Source of the DNA: Poronia punctata
Taxonomy: Eukaryota; Ascomycota; Sordariomycetes; Xylariales; Xylariaceae
Length of the DNA: 17,501 nucleotides
NCBI GenBank assembly: GCA_022579005.1
Contig: MU401893.1
Coordinates: forward strand, 1-17,501
Direction: 5' to 3'
In this document: positions 1 to 9,845 of the stretch, in pieces
How the letters are laid out: every line of letters starts with the position of its first letter
Position numbering within the stretch: position 1 is the first letter of the stretch
The notes under the pieces: model-generated
Told to the model about the DNA's origin: nothing
The model's database searches: none
Seen by the model: the letters and a program-made list of their open reading frames with translations, nothing else
Made by a program: the position numbers and the translations under genes

Positions 1-1310
1 ATTTAAAAAGTTTTATAATAATGCTTAGCTTATTAAAGTATTATATATTATAAAACTAATAAAAGTATATTAAGTAGTTAAAAAAATTAAAAAAGTATAT
101 AGCCCTTTATATAAAGCTTTTAATATTTTATATAAAAAGCTATAAAGTAGTATAAAAAAAAATATTTTTTAAATAGCAATTAAAACGTTAAATAATATTA
201 CTAAACTTAATAAACTAATACTAACGCTGCTTATTTTTAGTATATATTTAAAAGTTAATACTAACTTTTTTTTATTTTTTAATATTATATAAAAAGTTAA
301 AATAGTTAAAAAAGCTATAAAAAAGCTTTAAATAATTAAAGCAAAAAAAAACATTTTTAAAGCTTTAAATACTTATAATAGCTTTATAATATACAACGTA
401 CTATTATTTTTATTAAAAAATAAAGTAATAGTATAAAATAAAATAAAAAATAAACTAAACTATATAAAATTATATTAATTAATAATTAAAACATTATTCT
501 TAATATAGTTAATAAACTAATATAATTTTAATATATTTAAGTTAAGCTATACTATAAAAAATAAGTTAACGTAAATTTTGCAAATTTTAAAATTAGCTAA
601 CTTATAACAAAAACTTAGTAATAATGCTAAAGTAAACTAAAAAAAATGCTTTATATAAAGTTTATTTAATAGCTAAAAAAAAGAAAACTATAACTTTATA
701 ATATAATTATAAAAAAATAGCATAATTATTACTTTAAAACTTTTATTTTAAAAGTTTAATAAAGTAAAGATTAAAGGTTTAGCTACTAAAAGCGTATTTA
801 TACTTTTAAAGTATAATAAAGCAATTTATAGCAGTATTTAAATTTTTAATATATGCTTAGTATAAAGAATTAAAAATAAAATAATAATACTATATAAGAA
901 ATTTAAGCTTATTATTTAAAAGCATAGTAATTAAAAAAAGCAAAAGCTGCTTACTTAATTATTAACTATTTAAAAAAGTAAGCTAATAGCTTATTTTATA
1001 TTAAGTTTATTTTTAATTAAAAAGTATAATATATAAAGTAAACTTTATAATATTTTATAAGCATATATATAGTTAAAAAATAAGTTAACTTATATAATAT
1101 ATGCTAAGTTACTTAAAAAGTTAAAAAATATATACTTTTTTAGCACTTTTTTATATATTATATAACTTTTATATAGCTTAGTAAAATTTAAGCTATATTA
1201 ATTTAAAATATATTATAATTATTATTATATAAAGTTAAAAATAAAAGTTTTAACGTATAATTTATACTTTTTATATATAAATATAAAATTAAAGCAATTT
1301 AGCATTCCTA
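1..1310 (+). mobile_element. RIP-degraded LTR-retrotransposon interior fragment, cut by the window edge
   Basis: This AT-rich stretch has no open frame. It can be followed collinearly, in the same orientation, along the interior of the complete LTR element on the right. About 180-260 resembles 14,520-14,600, 480-550 resembles 14,840-14,890, 690-740 resembles 15,020-15,065, 900-1,000 resembles 15,340-15,440, and 1,240-1,310 resembles 15,680-15,750. The offset stays near 14.3-14.4 kb throughout, which argues against chance matching of AT-rich DNA. It is less similar to that element than the element's two LTRs are to each other, so it is an older copy or a related family. No LTR is seen at its right end; it gives way to the inverted-repeat arm near 1,310-1,410. 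Whether it carried gag or pol cannot be told after this much mutation. Confidence 0.6.
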
Positions 1311-1409
1311 GACTTTAAACTAATAATATATTTAGCATAGTATTAAAAAAAATTTTAAAAAAAAGAAAAAAAAGCTGTTTTTTTAAGCAAAAAATAAAAT
1401 AATCTTATT

Positions 1410-2467
1410 ATATAACTAACTTATTAAATTTAATAAAGCAAAAATTAAAATTTAAAGTAATAACTTTATATTTTAATAAAAAAAATAACCTTAAAACTTT
1501 TAGTTAGTTAATAAAAAAGCACCGGATGCTATATAGTAATATATTATATAATAAGCTTAAAAAGCATATATTATATTTATATACTAGCTAAAAGTATTAT
1601 ATAACTTGTTTGCTACTATATAAGTTATTTAACTAATAAAAAATAATATTAAAGTACTAAACGTATAGCTATAATAGTAAATTAAAAATAAAAATTAAAG
1701 TTTATAATATGTTTTTTTTAACTTTTATAATATAAAGCTGTTCATTTTTACTAATAGCTTTTTTATAAATAATAAAAGCTTAAGTTTTTAACTTAGATTT
1801 ATTATTATTTTTAGTATAAAGCATTAAATAAAAAATAGCTTTATTATTTATAGTAATATTATATACTAAAGCTTCTTTAAATATAAGAAAGTTATTTAAA
1901 ATATACTAGCTAGTAAGCTATATAAAATAGTAAAAAGTATTAATTATACTATTATATTTAATATAATACTATAAAAATTATTAATATATTAAAATTGCTA
2001 TAAATTTTAATAATTATTTATATAGATTTTTATTTACTATATAAATATTTTATTAAGCTTAGTATAACGTAAAAAAAGCAGCTTATAGTTAATATTATAG
2101 CTTTTAAAAAAGTATATAAAATAAGAAATATTATAAAAATCTATTAAGTTAATAGTATAAATAACTTTATAAATACTTATATAAAAAAAATTTTAATATA
2201 GCTTTAAAATAGTTAATTACTACTAATAAGCTTATAATATATATTAAAGCTTATATTAACTATATAAAAACATTATAATAATAAGCATAATTATAAATAT
2301 ATATATAAATTATTAAATTAGTAAAGAAAATATATTAATTTATTATATAATTATAATCTACTAAAATACTACTTATCTTGCTTAACTTATTTTTTTTGTT
2401 TAACTTAATAGCAATTGCTAACTTTTATAATTTGGTTTTTTTAATAGCAAAAATACTATTTTTTTTA

Positions 2468-2512
<45 letters not shown>

Positions 2513-4062
2513 GTAATAGTAAAGTTAATAAAGTATATATAGCAACGTTTATAAAACTAGTAAACGTATAAAGCGCAAGTATTATTTTAGTATTTAGCAA
2601 AAGATTAATAATTATAAAAAAGTAAAAGCAAACTTTATATAAAGTTATACTTATTAGTATAAAAAAAAGTAATAAGCTAACTATAAAACTAAACTAGTAA
2701 TATATAAAAGTATTTCTTTTAGTAAATAACTTTAGTAAAAAATTATTAAATAGTAACGTTAAAAAAAATACTAATTAAAAAATTAATATTTTAATTAAAA
2801 CATATAAAAATGCGTTTTTTATTATTTTATAAATAAAAAATTAATATAATATAAAATATATAAAATAAAAAATTATAAATATTAATTAAAAAGTATTAAA
2901 AAAAAGACATAATAGTAGCTATTAAAAAAGTAACGCAAATTTAAAAAAAGCTATTAAGCTAAACTATATAGCATATAATACTAAAAGGCAACTTGCTACT
3001 AAAGCTGCTAAAAATAACAAAAAATATTATAGCGCAAAGTAAAAAAAAAAGCATAAAATAAACTTAATTAATTTTTAGTAGCAATATAAAAAAGGACTTT
3101 AAATCTTTTTACTATATAAAAAAAAAAGTAGTAAAAAAAAAAAATAAATAAGCAGCAAAAAGTAAAAAGTTTTTATATACTAATAGCTAATTATATAAAA
3201 TTAGCGTTTATAACTAACAATAGCAATTATAAAAGTTATATATTTTTTACTTTTTTAGCAATATATAATAGCTACTTTTATTAGCTATATTTACTAATTT
3301 TAACTATATTTTTTAATTATAATTTTATTATATATAAAAAATTACTTAATAGCTACTAAGTAATTACTTTTTTATTTACATTAATACTAGTAATATTATA
3401 TATATACTTATAATTATTATAATAAACTATTTTAATTTAAACTTAAAACTAAATTTATACCTTAGTATAAAAAAAAGTTATAACTTAAAAATAAAAAAGA
3501 AAATATAAAAATATAAATATTTATTTAATTTTATTTTAATTTTTTAAAAGTTATTTTTAATAAACTAACTTTTTTATATAAAAAATAAAAAAACATATTT
3601 ATTTTATATATATAAAAAACAAACGTCTTTTTGCAAAAAAAAAGACTTTTAATATTAAAATATTAATAATAATACTATAGCTAAAAACGCAGCTTAAGCT
3701 GCTAAAGCTATAAGAGTTAAGCTAACCTAACTAAGTAAACAAAGCACTTATTAGCTATATAGTAGCTAACTTATAGCATAAATACTAGCAAAGTTTTTTT
3801 AGCCCTTTTAATTTTAATTAAATTAGTTAGCTTTATATAAAGATAATATAAAAAAAAATTGCGCTTTAGCTATAATTTTTAACTTAGAACTTAAACAATT
3901 ATGCAAAACTAATTTAAAAAATAAAATTTATTATTATTTATTTTATATATTGTTTATTACTTTATTTTTTTATTTTATAAAGGAACAAAGTCTTTAGCTA
4001 CGTACATTTATTATACGTATAAAAAACAAAGTACTCCCTGTTTTTTAGTAAAGAAACCGATA
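1410..4062 (+). repeat. Left arm of a long inverted repeat flanking HIS2
   Basis: Read as its reverse complement, this segment matches the right side of the window in order: 4,062-2,052 with 7,860-9,837, 2,043-1,538 with 10,519-11,024, and 1,532-1,410 with 17,113-17,230. Clear anchor blocks are 3,640-3,770 against 8,150-8,275, 3,920-4,060 against 7,861-8,010, and 1,890-2,040 against 10,510-10,690. The arms differ mainly by C/T and G/A changes. The arm has no usable reading frame; the only long open stretch is a low-complexity Ile/Leu run made by a TTA microsatellite. It keeps the uninterrupted sequence at both places where the right arm carries an insertion (1,533-1,537 and 2,044-2,051). The transposon family is not recognisable. 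The inner edge (about 4,062) is sharper than the outer edge. Confidence 0.85.
2469..2512. repeat. TTA trinucleotide microsatellite
   Basis: An almost pure run of about 14 TTA units inside the left inverted-repeat arm. The matching place in the right arm (9,386-9,411) is a shorter, interrupted AAT run containing an AAC unit, so the tract has changed length since the arms diverged. The open frame across it on the minus strand is a composition artefact. Confidence 0.85.
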
Positions 4063-4389
4063 GCTAGACTATTTAAATAGCTTAAAAAATAGCTATAAGC
4101 TGCTAACTAAAATAAATTTAATGTGCTATATATTAATAATAATAAAGCAACAATTATAAAAGGCAAAATATAGAAAATTTATAAGAAAAACGTATAATAC
4201 AAGCTACTTTATACGCTTAAATTTATATAATTAATTGTAAAAAAACTATACTATAGCGCAATAGTATAAAGGCTTAAACTATTATAGTAAATAAGTAAAT
4301 ATTTAAAGCAATCTTTTTTTAGCTAGAAAGCAATTAATTAAAAACTTAAAAAACACTAGTTTAAAGCTAGACTATGCTTTAAAATAAGT
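4063..4389. other. AT-rich DNA with no recognisable feature
   Basis: AT-rich sequence between the inner end of the left arm and the LTR-like fragment. It shows no reading frame and no clear match to the sequence beyond the inner end of the right arm. The octamer GCTAGACT occurs at its start (4,063-4,070) and again near 4,376, and it resembles the AGCTAGACTA found at the 3' end of the LTR family. This may mean further LTR debris, but it is too short to claim. Confidence 0.4.
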
Positions 4390-4787
4390 TATTTTTTTTT
4401 AAAAAAAGGTAGTTATAAATTAGTTAATAGCAGTATAGCTAATTAAGTAGCTTATAGCTATTATTTCTTTAAAATAGTAAATACTAGGGCCTGCACTTAT
4501 AAGTAGCTGCAGCCCTACTATTTTATACGTATATAGGCTTGCACACTTAATAAGATCTTAAAAGCTTTTCCTTTTTTTCTCTTTACCTTAGAATTTCTAG
4601 CAATAAGATCAAGTTACCTTTTAAAGCCTTGCCTCTTTATAACTTATTTACAACAATACTTTTATATCTATATACACTTACTATAAGTAGTTCTTTTAAC
4701 TACCTTTTTTCCTTTTAACTAATTAAGTTAACATAGTACTATAAATAGTAATATATTATAATTACCTTTATTCTAGCTAGACTAATA
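4390..4787 (+). mobile_element. Degenerate solo LTR or LTR fragment related to the 11,030 element
   Basis: The last 104 bases (about 4,684-4,787) align closely with the 3' part of both LTRs of the complete element: a CTATAAGTAGT block, a pyrimidine run, AATTAAGTT, GTAATATATTATAATTA, and the terminal AGCTAGACTAATA. The end at 4,787 corresponds to the CA-type LTR terminus at 11,366 and 17,107. Further left the resemblance is weaker, with a shared TAGTAAATAC block near 4,475-4,484, and the middle differs. That points to a diverged subfamily or a rearranged copy. No element interior follows it and no target duplication was found, so a solo LTR or a truncated fragment is likeliest. The 5' boundary is a guess. 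Confidence 0.6.
4484..4516. repeat. Short imperfect inverted repeat (hairpin)
   Basis: TAGGGCCTGCA and TGCAGCCCTA form a 10-bp inverted repeat with one bulged C around a 12-base loop. It lies in the LTR-like fragment, in a patch (about 4,484-4,735) that keeps far more C and G than its surroundings. That patch was either less mutated or acquired later. No function can be assigned. Confidence 0.6.
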
Positions 4788-5590
4788 ATTTTATTTATAT
4801 TAAAAGGATTAAAAAAGTTAATAAGCACTTAAAATATTACTAATATAATAATTATAAAAAGTAATAAGTACTTATAATAATTAGCAAAAGGTTTTTTTAA
4901 ATAATAATATATTAAATTAACTATTACTATATTAAAATACTTTAAAAGTATATAAATTTATTAGTTTATAAAGATTACTTATAAAAAATATAAGCGCATT
5001 ATTAAAAAAAAGCAAAAAAGCAAAAAAAGGAAAAAAATTATAAAAAAGTTAAAAAATAACGTGTATTTAAAAAAGCTGCTACCTTTTTTTACTTAGTAGC
5101 TTTTATAGCATTGCTATTTATAACTATTTATATAATAATATTAAAGATATTAACTTAAACTTTATAATAAATAAAATATAGTTTATAAAGTAAAAATAAA
5201 AGTATTTATAATTTTTTATTTTACTAACTATTTACTTAAAAATTATTAACTTTATATATAACTTTTTTATTTATACTTATATATTTAAATAGCTTTATTA
5301 CTTATTAAATAATTAAGCTAAAAAATATATTATAAATAAGTAAGTTTATAAATACTTAGTACTTTATATAGCATATTTTATAGCTAACTAATAGCTATAG
5401 CTCTATTTTTAATAAGTATAAAAACCCCTTTTATTTTATATTTTATATTAATTTTTAAAATTTATTAAGTTATATAATAATATACTAGATTAACTATATT
5501 ATATTAACTTTAATTGCTATTATATATAAGCACTAATTTGTCCTTTTAATTTAATTAACTTTTACTTTTACAAAAATCTTTTTAAAAGTT
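4788..5590. other. AT-rich gene-free DNA upstream of HIS2
   Basis: No reading frame, RNA gene or clear repeat copy was recognised. The stretch includes a purine-rich A/G run near 5,005-5,050. Base composition changes to that of ordinary fungal DNA between about 5,590 and 5,640, which marks the edge of the gene island. Confidence 0.5.
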
Positions 5591-5738
5591 GTGGCATTAT
5601 TTAAATAATTTAGGTAAGAATGATTTAAAGTGCATCCCTACTTTCATCCTTTGCTAGCGCCTCTTAGAGATTTCAAACTAATAAAACTACTCGTATAGTC
5701 AATCAGGATATTCAGCCGCAAGACACATCAAAGACACC
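5590..5738 (+). promoter_or_regulatory. Short 5' flanking region of HIS2 (promoter and leader, inferred)
   Basis: About 150 bases of moderate GC content separate the AT-rich DNA from the start codon. They contain pyrimidine-rich patches (for example around 5,632-5,665), common near fungal transcription starts. No TATA box and no general amino-acid-control site (TGACTC) was found in this segment. The call rests on position and composition only. Any further upstream elements would lie in mutated DNA. Confidence 0.35.
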
Positions 5739-7062
5739 ATGGCCTTTACAATGCACTCTCACTCAGGGCAGTTCTGCCCTGGCCATGCCCAAGACGGCCT
5801 TGAGGATATTGTCAAACATGCTATCAGGTTAGGATATACCACCATGGGCTTGACCGAACACATGCCACGCACCAAATTGGAGGATCTGTACCCAGAGGAA
5901 GTGAGTATCTGCAGTCAATTCATACATCCCTAAATCTCCACCTTCCTATCTCCTTCTGTGCTTGCGTCCGGGTGGTCTAGAAACTTTGGTTATTGAATAG
6001 CAGGATGGTATAAGGGAAAGGTACTGATACGTTGACACTCCTTAAGCTTGATGATCCGGCCTCTTCCCTCGCCTCACTGATGCCGCGACACGCATCGTAC
6101 CTGGAGGAAGCACAGCGGTTGAAGATGCTTTATGCGCCACATATATCACTTCTTATCGGCTTTGAAGGTGAATGGATACGACCAGCGTACAAGTCCCTCA
6201 TAGGCGAGTTGGCTGTGCACCCTGCAGTTGACTATTTTATTGGGAGTCTGCATCACGTGAACGGTATACCTATCGACTACAACGAAGAGTACTACGACCG
6301 AGCTAGGGCTTCTGTCAGGGCGCCATCCTTTGTTGAACAGTCTATCGCTGGCAGAAACACAAGTGACATCACAACACTACGTGATGTAGAAATAAGTCCA
6401 AAGGAGAAAAGAAAGGATGAAGTTGCCCAAGCTGAGCAGAATCTGTATGAGCGTTACTACGACCAGCAGTACGAAATGCTCGTGGCTCTGCGGCCTCGGG
6501 TTGTCGGTCACTTTGACCTGATCCGCCTGTTGAGTACAGACCCGGGCCGCGATATGCGCCACTGGCCAACGGTATGGGACCGTATAGAAAGAAATCTAAG
6601 ATTTGTGTGCTCGTATGGTGGCTGGCTGGAGTGCAACAGCAGTGCGCTAAGGAAAGGTCTGGCCGAGCCCTATCCCTGCAAGGTAATAGCAGAGGTGTGT
6701 CTTACCCTCCTATATAATACATCATGATATGTTGTCATACTTTCATACTCCTCCCCACTGGTTACCACATCATTATCTACTTCAAGGATTGACTAGGTAA
6801 ATAACTAACCTGGAAACTGTAGAAATGGTACTTGCTAGGTGGCAAATTCACGCTGTCAGATGATAGTCACAGCATTGCACAAATAGGTACAAACTACAAA
6901 CGTGCTCTAGAATTTCTAACCTCTATAGGAGTTACGACAGTTTGGACACTAAAACCAGATGTAAAGGATAAAAATAGTATACCTGCAAGCTTAACAGGAA
7001 AACAGTTATTAGAAGTACCAGTTCCTATAAATCAAATACTGGCTATTGTAAATAAGTGGTAG
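5739..7062 (+). CDS. HIS2: Histidinol-phosphatase, PHP family (HIS2-type), three exons
   Basis: Removes phosphate from L-histidinol phosphate, the penultimate step to histidinol in histidine biosynthesis; presumably cytosolic. Proposed exons are 5,739-5,900, 6,047-6,694 and 6,823-7,062, giving 349 residues, close to the usual fungal length. The start ATG sits in a strong ACCATGG context, six residues before the PHP metal motif HSHSG (residues 6-10). Other family motifs follow in order: TEHMP (39-43), IGFEGEWIRP (91-100), GSLHH (120-124), GHFDLIR (208-214), ECNSSALRKG (249-258), EPYP (261-264) and LSDDSH (281-286). The expected metal-binding His, Glu and Asp residues are all present. Residues about 141-185 are a longer, Lys/Glu-rich linker than I expect. 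Position 287 is Ser where I recall Gly in the family. Exon 3 is markedly AT-rich at third positions (20/79 GC against 32/54 in exon 1). The frame is intact, so the gene is probably functional; expression is not shown. Confidence 0.9.
5901..6046 (+). other. HIS2 intron 1 (146 bp, phase 0)
   Basis: The donor is GTGAGT directly after the Glu-Glu codons that close the LYPEE motif. The acceptor is TTAAG, ending at 6,046. A good branch-point match, TACTGAT, lies at about 6,022-6,028, and TTGAC follows at 6,032-6,036. This acceptor is the one that restores the frame of exon 2 and the family spacing between LYPEE and the GFE motif. The earlier candidates ending at 6,000, 6,003, 6,014 and 6,020 are all out of frame. 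Unspliced, the frame would stop at 5,931-5,933. Confidence 0.75.
6695..6822 (+). other. HIS2 intron 2 (128 bp, phase 0)
   Basis: The donor GTGTGT follows a GAG codon, the acceptor is CTGTAG, and a strong CTAAC branch point lies at about 6,804-6,808. Splicing joins EPYPCKVIAE to KWYLLGGKFTLSDDSH, which reproduces the normal spacing between the EPYP and DDSH motifs. An alternative donor, GTAATA at 6,683, would shorten the region by four residues and is not in phase with this acceptor. Confidence 0.8.
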
Positions 7063-7859
7063 TTAAAATATAACATTTACTATAACTTAAAAGATATACA
7101 TTAAAGCTTTTACTAAAAAAATAAGTTTAAACTTATAAATTAATATTTGGTTTTTTATATTATAAAATATATAAGTTTAATATAAAATTAATATTTAAAA
7201 AATTAAGGTTATTATATATATTTAAACTAAAATAACTAGATAATAATATTAACATGCATTTAAAGCTTTATATAATTTATAAGCTATAAAATATATAATA
7301 AAAAAGTGGTTTATTAAGTAGTTTATTTATTAGGTAGTTTATATATATAACTAATCTTATACCTATATTTATATTAATTTTATTAACTTAAACTAAACCT
7401 AGTAAATAAAATAACTAGACCTGCTATTTTATATATTACCTTTTTATTAAAAGCGTTGCTAGGTATATAAGGTAAATTGTGCTACTATACTAGCCTTAGA
7501 TAAATAAAATAAACTATAAATATATAGTTTAATTATAGTTAATAAGCTATAAACGTTTTTAAACTAGTAAACTTATAAGCATTTATTTATTAGTTTAAAC
7601 GTTTACTTTTATGTTTAAGCGTTTATTAAGCGTTTAAACGTTTATTAAGCGTTTATAAACCTTGACCTATAAACTTATAAACTTACTTATATCTTTATAA
7701 CCTAGCTATTTAATTAAGTAATGAAAAAAATAATAACTTGCTATACTAGATTATATAGCAAGCTATTTAATTTTAAATTATAAGGTAAGTTTATAAAAGA
7801 AAATATAAATTACTTATAAAGCTAAAGTTAAAATTAAAATTAAAATTATTGTTATATAT
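7063..7859. other. AT-rich spacer between HIS2 and the right inverted-repeat arm
   Basis: AT-rich DNA begins directly at the HIS2 stop codon, so little or no 3' flank of normal composition remains. No reading frame is supported. Recognisable items are the CGTTTA motif cluster (7,548-7,660) and a small hairpin at 7,737-7,762 (CTTGCTATA and TATAGCAAG around an 8-base loop). There is no clear match to the 4,063-5,590 region on the other side of the gene. Confidence 0.5.
7548..7660. repeat. Cluster of CGTTTA / GTTTAAAC motifs
   Basis: The motif AAACGTTT or CGTTTA recurs about every 10-20 bases. CGTTTATTAAG occurs at 7,620-7,630 and 7,639-7,649, CGTTTATAAAC at 7,650-7,660, and the palindrome GTTTAAAC at 7,593-7,600 and 7,632-7,639. 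The block is partly tandem and partly palindromic, and it is richer in CpG than anything nearby. Its origin is unknown. Confidence 0.6.
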
Positions 7860-9845
7860 TGTCGGTTTTTTTACTAAGAAATAAAAAGTACTTTATTCTT
7901 TATACATATAATAAACGTATACAGCTAAAGACTTTATTTTTATATATAATTAAAAAAATAAAGCAATAAACAATATATAAAATAAATAATAATAAATTTT
8001 ATTTTTTAAATTAGTTTTATATATTTAAGTTTTAAGTTAAGAATTGCTGCTAAAGCGCAATTTTTTTTATATTGTTTTTATATAAAGCTAACTAATTTAA
8101 TTAAAATTAAAAAGGCTAAAAAAACTTTGCTAGTATTTAAGCTATAAGTTACTTACTATATAGTTAATAAGTGCTTTGTTTACTTAGTTAAGTTAGCTTA
8201 ACTTTTATAGCCTTAGCAGCTTAAGCTGCGTTTTTAGCTATAGTGTTATTACTAATCTTTTAATACTAAAAGTTTTTTTTTATATAAAGACGTTTTTTTT
8301 TATATATAAAATAAATGTATTTTTTTTATTTTTAAGCAAAAAGGTTAGTTTATTAAAAATAACTTTAAAAAAATAAAAATAAAATTAAATAAATGTTTAT
8401 ACTTTTATACTTTTATTTTTATTTTTAGGTTATAACCTTTTTTTATACTAAAATATAGATTTAGTTTTAAGTTTAAACTAAAATAGTTTATTATAGTAAT
8501 TATAAGTATATATATAATGTTGCTAGTATTAGTATAAGTAAAAAAGTAATTGCTTAGTAGCTATTAAGTAATTTTTTATATATAGTAAGATTATAATTAA
8601 AAAATTTAATTAAAATTAGTAAATATAGCTAATAAAAGTAGCTATTATACGTTGCTAAAAAAGTAAAAAAAGTATAACTTTTATAATTACTATTATTAGT
8701 TATAAATGCTAATTTTATATAATTAGCTATTAATATATAAAAACCTTTTATTTTTTGCTACTTATTTTTTTTTATTTTTTTTTACTACTTTTTTTTTATA
8801 TATAGCAAAAAATTTAAACTTTTTTTTTGCGCTGCTGCTAAAAATTAATTAAGTTTATTTTACGCTTTTTTTTTTGTGCTATAATGTTTTTAGTTGTTTT
8901 TAGCAACAATTTGCTTTTTAGCTTTATACGCTATACTATTTAGCTTAATAGCTCCTTTTAAATTTGTATTGCTTTTTTAACGCCTGCTATTATAGCTTTT
9001 TTTTATTACTTTTATATTAATATTTATAATTTTTTATTTTATATACTTTATACTATACTAATTTTTTATATATAAAATAATAAAAAACATATTTTTGCTT
9101 GTTTTAATTAAAATATTAATTTTTTATTAGTATTTTTTAACGCTTTTATTAAACAGTTTTTTGCTAAACTTATTTATTAAAAAATATTTTTATACGCTTT
9201 TAGTTTATTTTTACAATTAGCTTATTGCTTTTTTTTATACTAATAAGTGCAACTTTATATAAAGTTTGCTTTTGCTATTTTACAATTGTTGCTATTTTTT
9301 TAAATATTAAAATAGCGCTTATACTTTATACATTTACTAGTTTTATAAATATTATTGCATCTACTTTGTTAACTTTATTGCTGCTAATAATAATAACAAT
9401 AATAATAATAAAGAAAATAAGAAAAAAGATAATATTTTTATAATTAAAAAAGTAAAATATAAAAGTTAGCTATTATTATTAAGTTAAATAAAAAAAAGTA
9501 AGTTAAATAAAATAGGTAGCATTTTAGTAAATTATAATTATATAATAAATTAATATATTTCTTTTACTAATTTAATAACTTATATATATATTTATAATTA
9601 TGCTTATTATTATAATGTTTTTATATAGTTAATATAAGCTTTAATACGTACTATAAGCTTATTAAAAATAATTAACTATTTTAAAGCTATATTAAAATTT
9701 CTTTATATATAAGCATTTATAAGGTTATTTTTACTATTAACTTATTAAATTTTTATAATGCTTTTTATTTTATACGCTTTTTTTAAAGCTATAATATTAA
9801 TTATAAGCTACTTTGTTTACATTATACTAAGCTTAATAAAATATT
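7860..9845 (-). repeat. Right inverted-repeat arm, proximal segment
   Basis: The reverse complement matches the left arm from 4,062 back to 2,044. The inner edge falls at GTCGGT (7,860-7,866) against ACCGAT (4,057-4,062) on the left; beyond it the two sides no longer match. The arms differ by scattered transitions and by length changes in A/T runs. An open frame at 9,225-9,443 is the same low-complexity Leu/Ile stretch seen in the left arm and is not supported as a gene. The segment ends where the 665-bp insertion begins. Confidence 0.85.

Noticed and set aside
2418..2600. 60-residue open frame on the minus strand and the similar 72-residue frame at 9,225-9,443 on the plus strand
   Set aside because: The two are similar only because they lie at matching places in the inverted-repeat arms. 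The sequence is a low-complexity Leu/Ile run encoded by a microsatellite, in DNA otherwise full of stops.
4034..4062. TACTCCCTGTTTT-like sequence as the terminal repeat of a Tc1/mariner element spanning the gene
   Set aside because: The words resemble mariner ends and recur inverted near 7,861-7,890, but the inverted homology continues for 2.6 kb outside them, which terminal repeats of one inserted element would not explain.
6314..6400. An extra intron inside HIS2 exon 2 to explain the long linker
   Set aside because: The only candidate donor (GTCAGG near 6,314) is poor and no branch point with a matching in-frame acceptor was found, so the linker is kept as coding.
6369..6569. Minus-strand open frames opposite HIS2 exon 2 (6,369-6,569 and 6,377-6,562)
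   Set aside because: They overlap a coding exon with clear family motifs on the plus strand and show no recognisable domain of their own.
5739..7062. HIS2 as a pseudogene because the raw frame is broken in two places
   Set aside because: Both breaks coincide with good fungal introns that have donors, acceptors and branch points and restore the conserved spacing. All expected metal ligands are present.
7430..7500. A stem from TACCTT and AAGGTA as an RNA gene or terminator
   Set aside because: The match is only six bases with a long loop in AT-rich DNA; such pairs are expected by chance.
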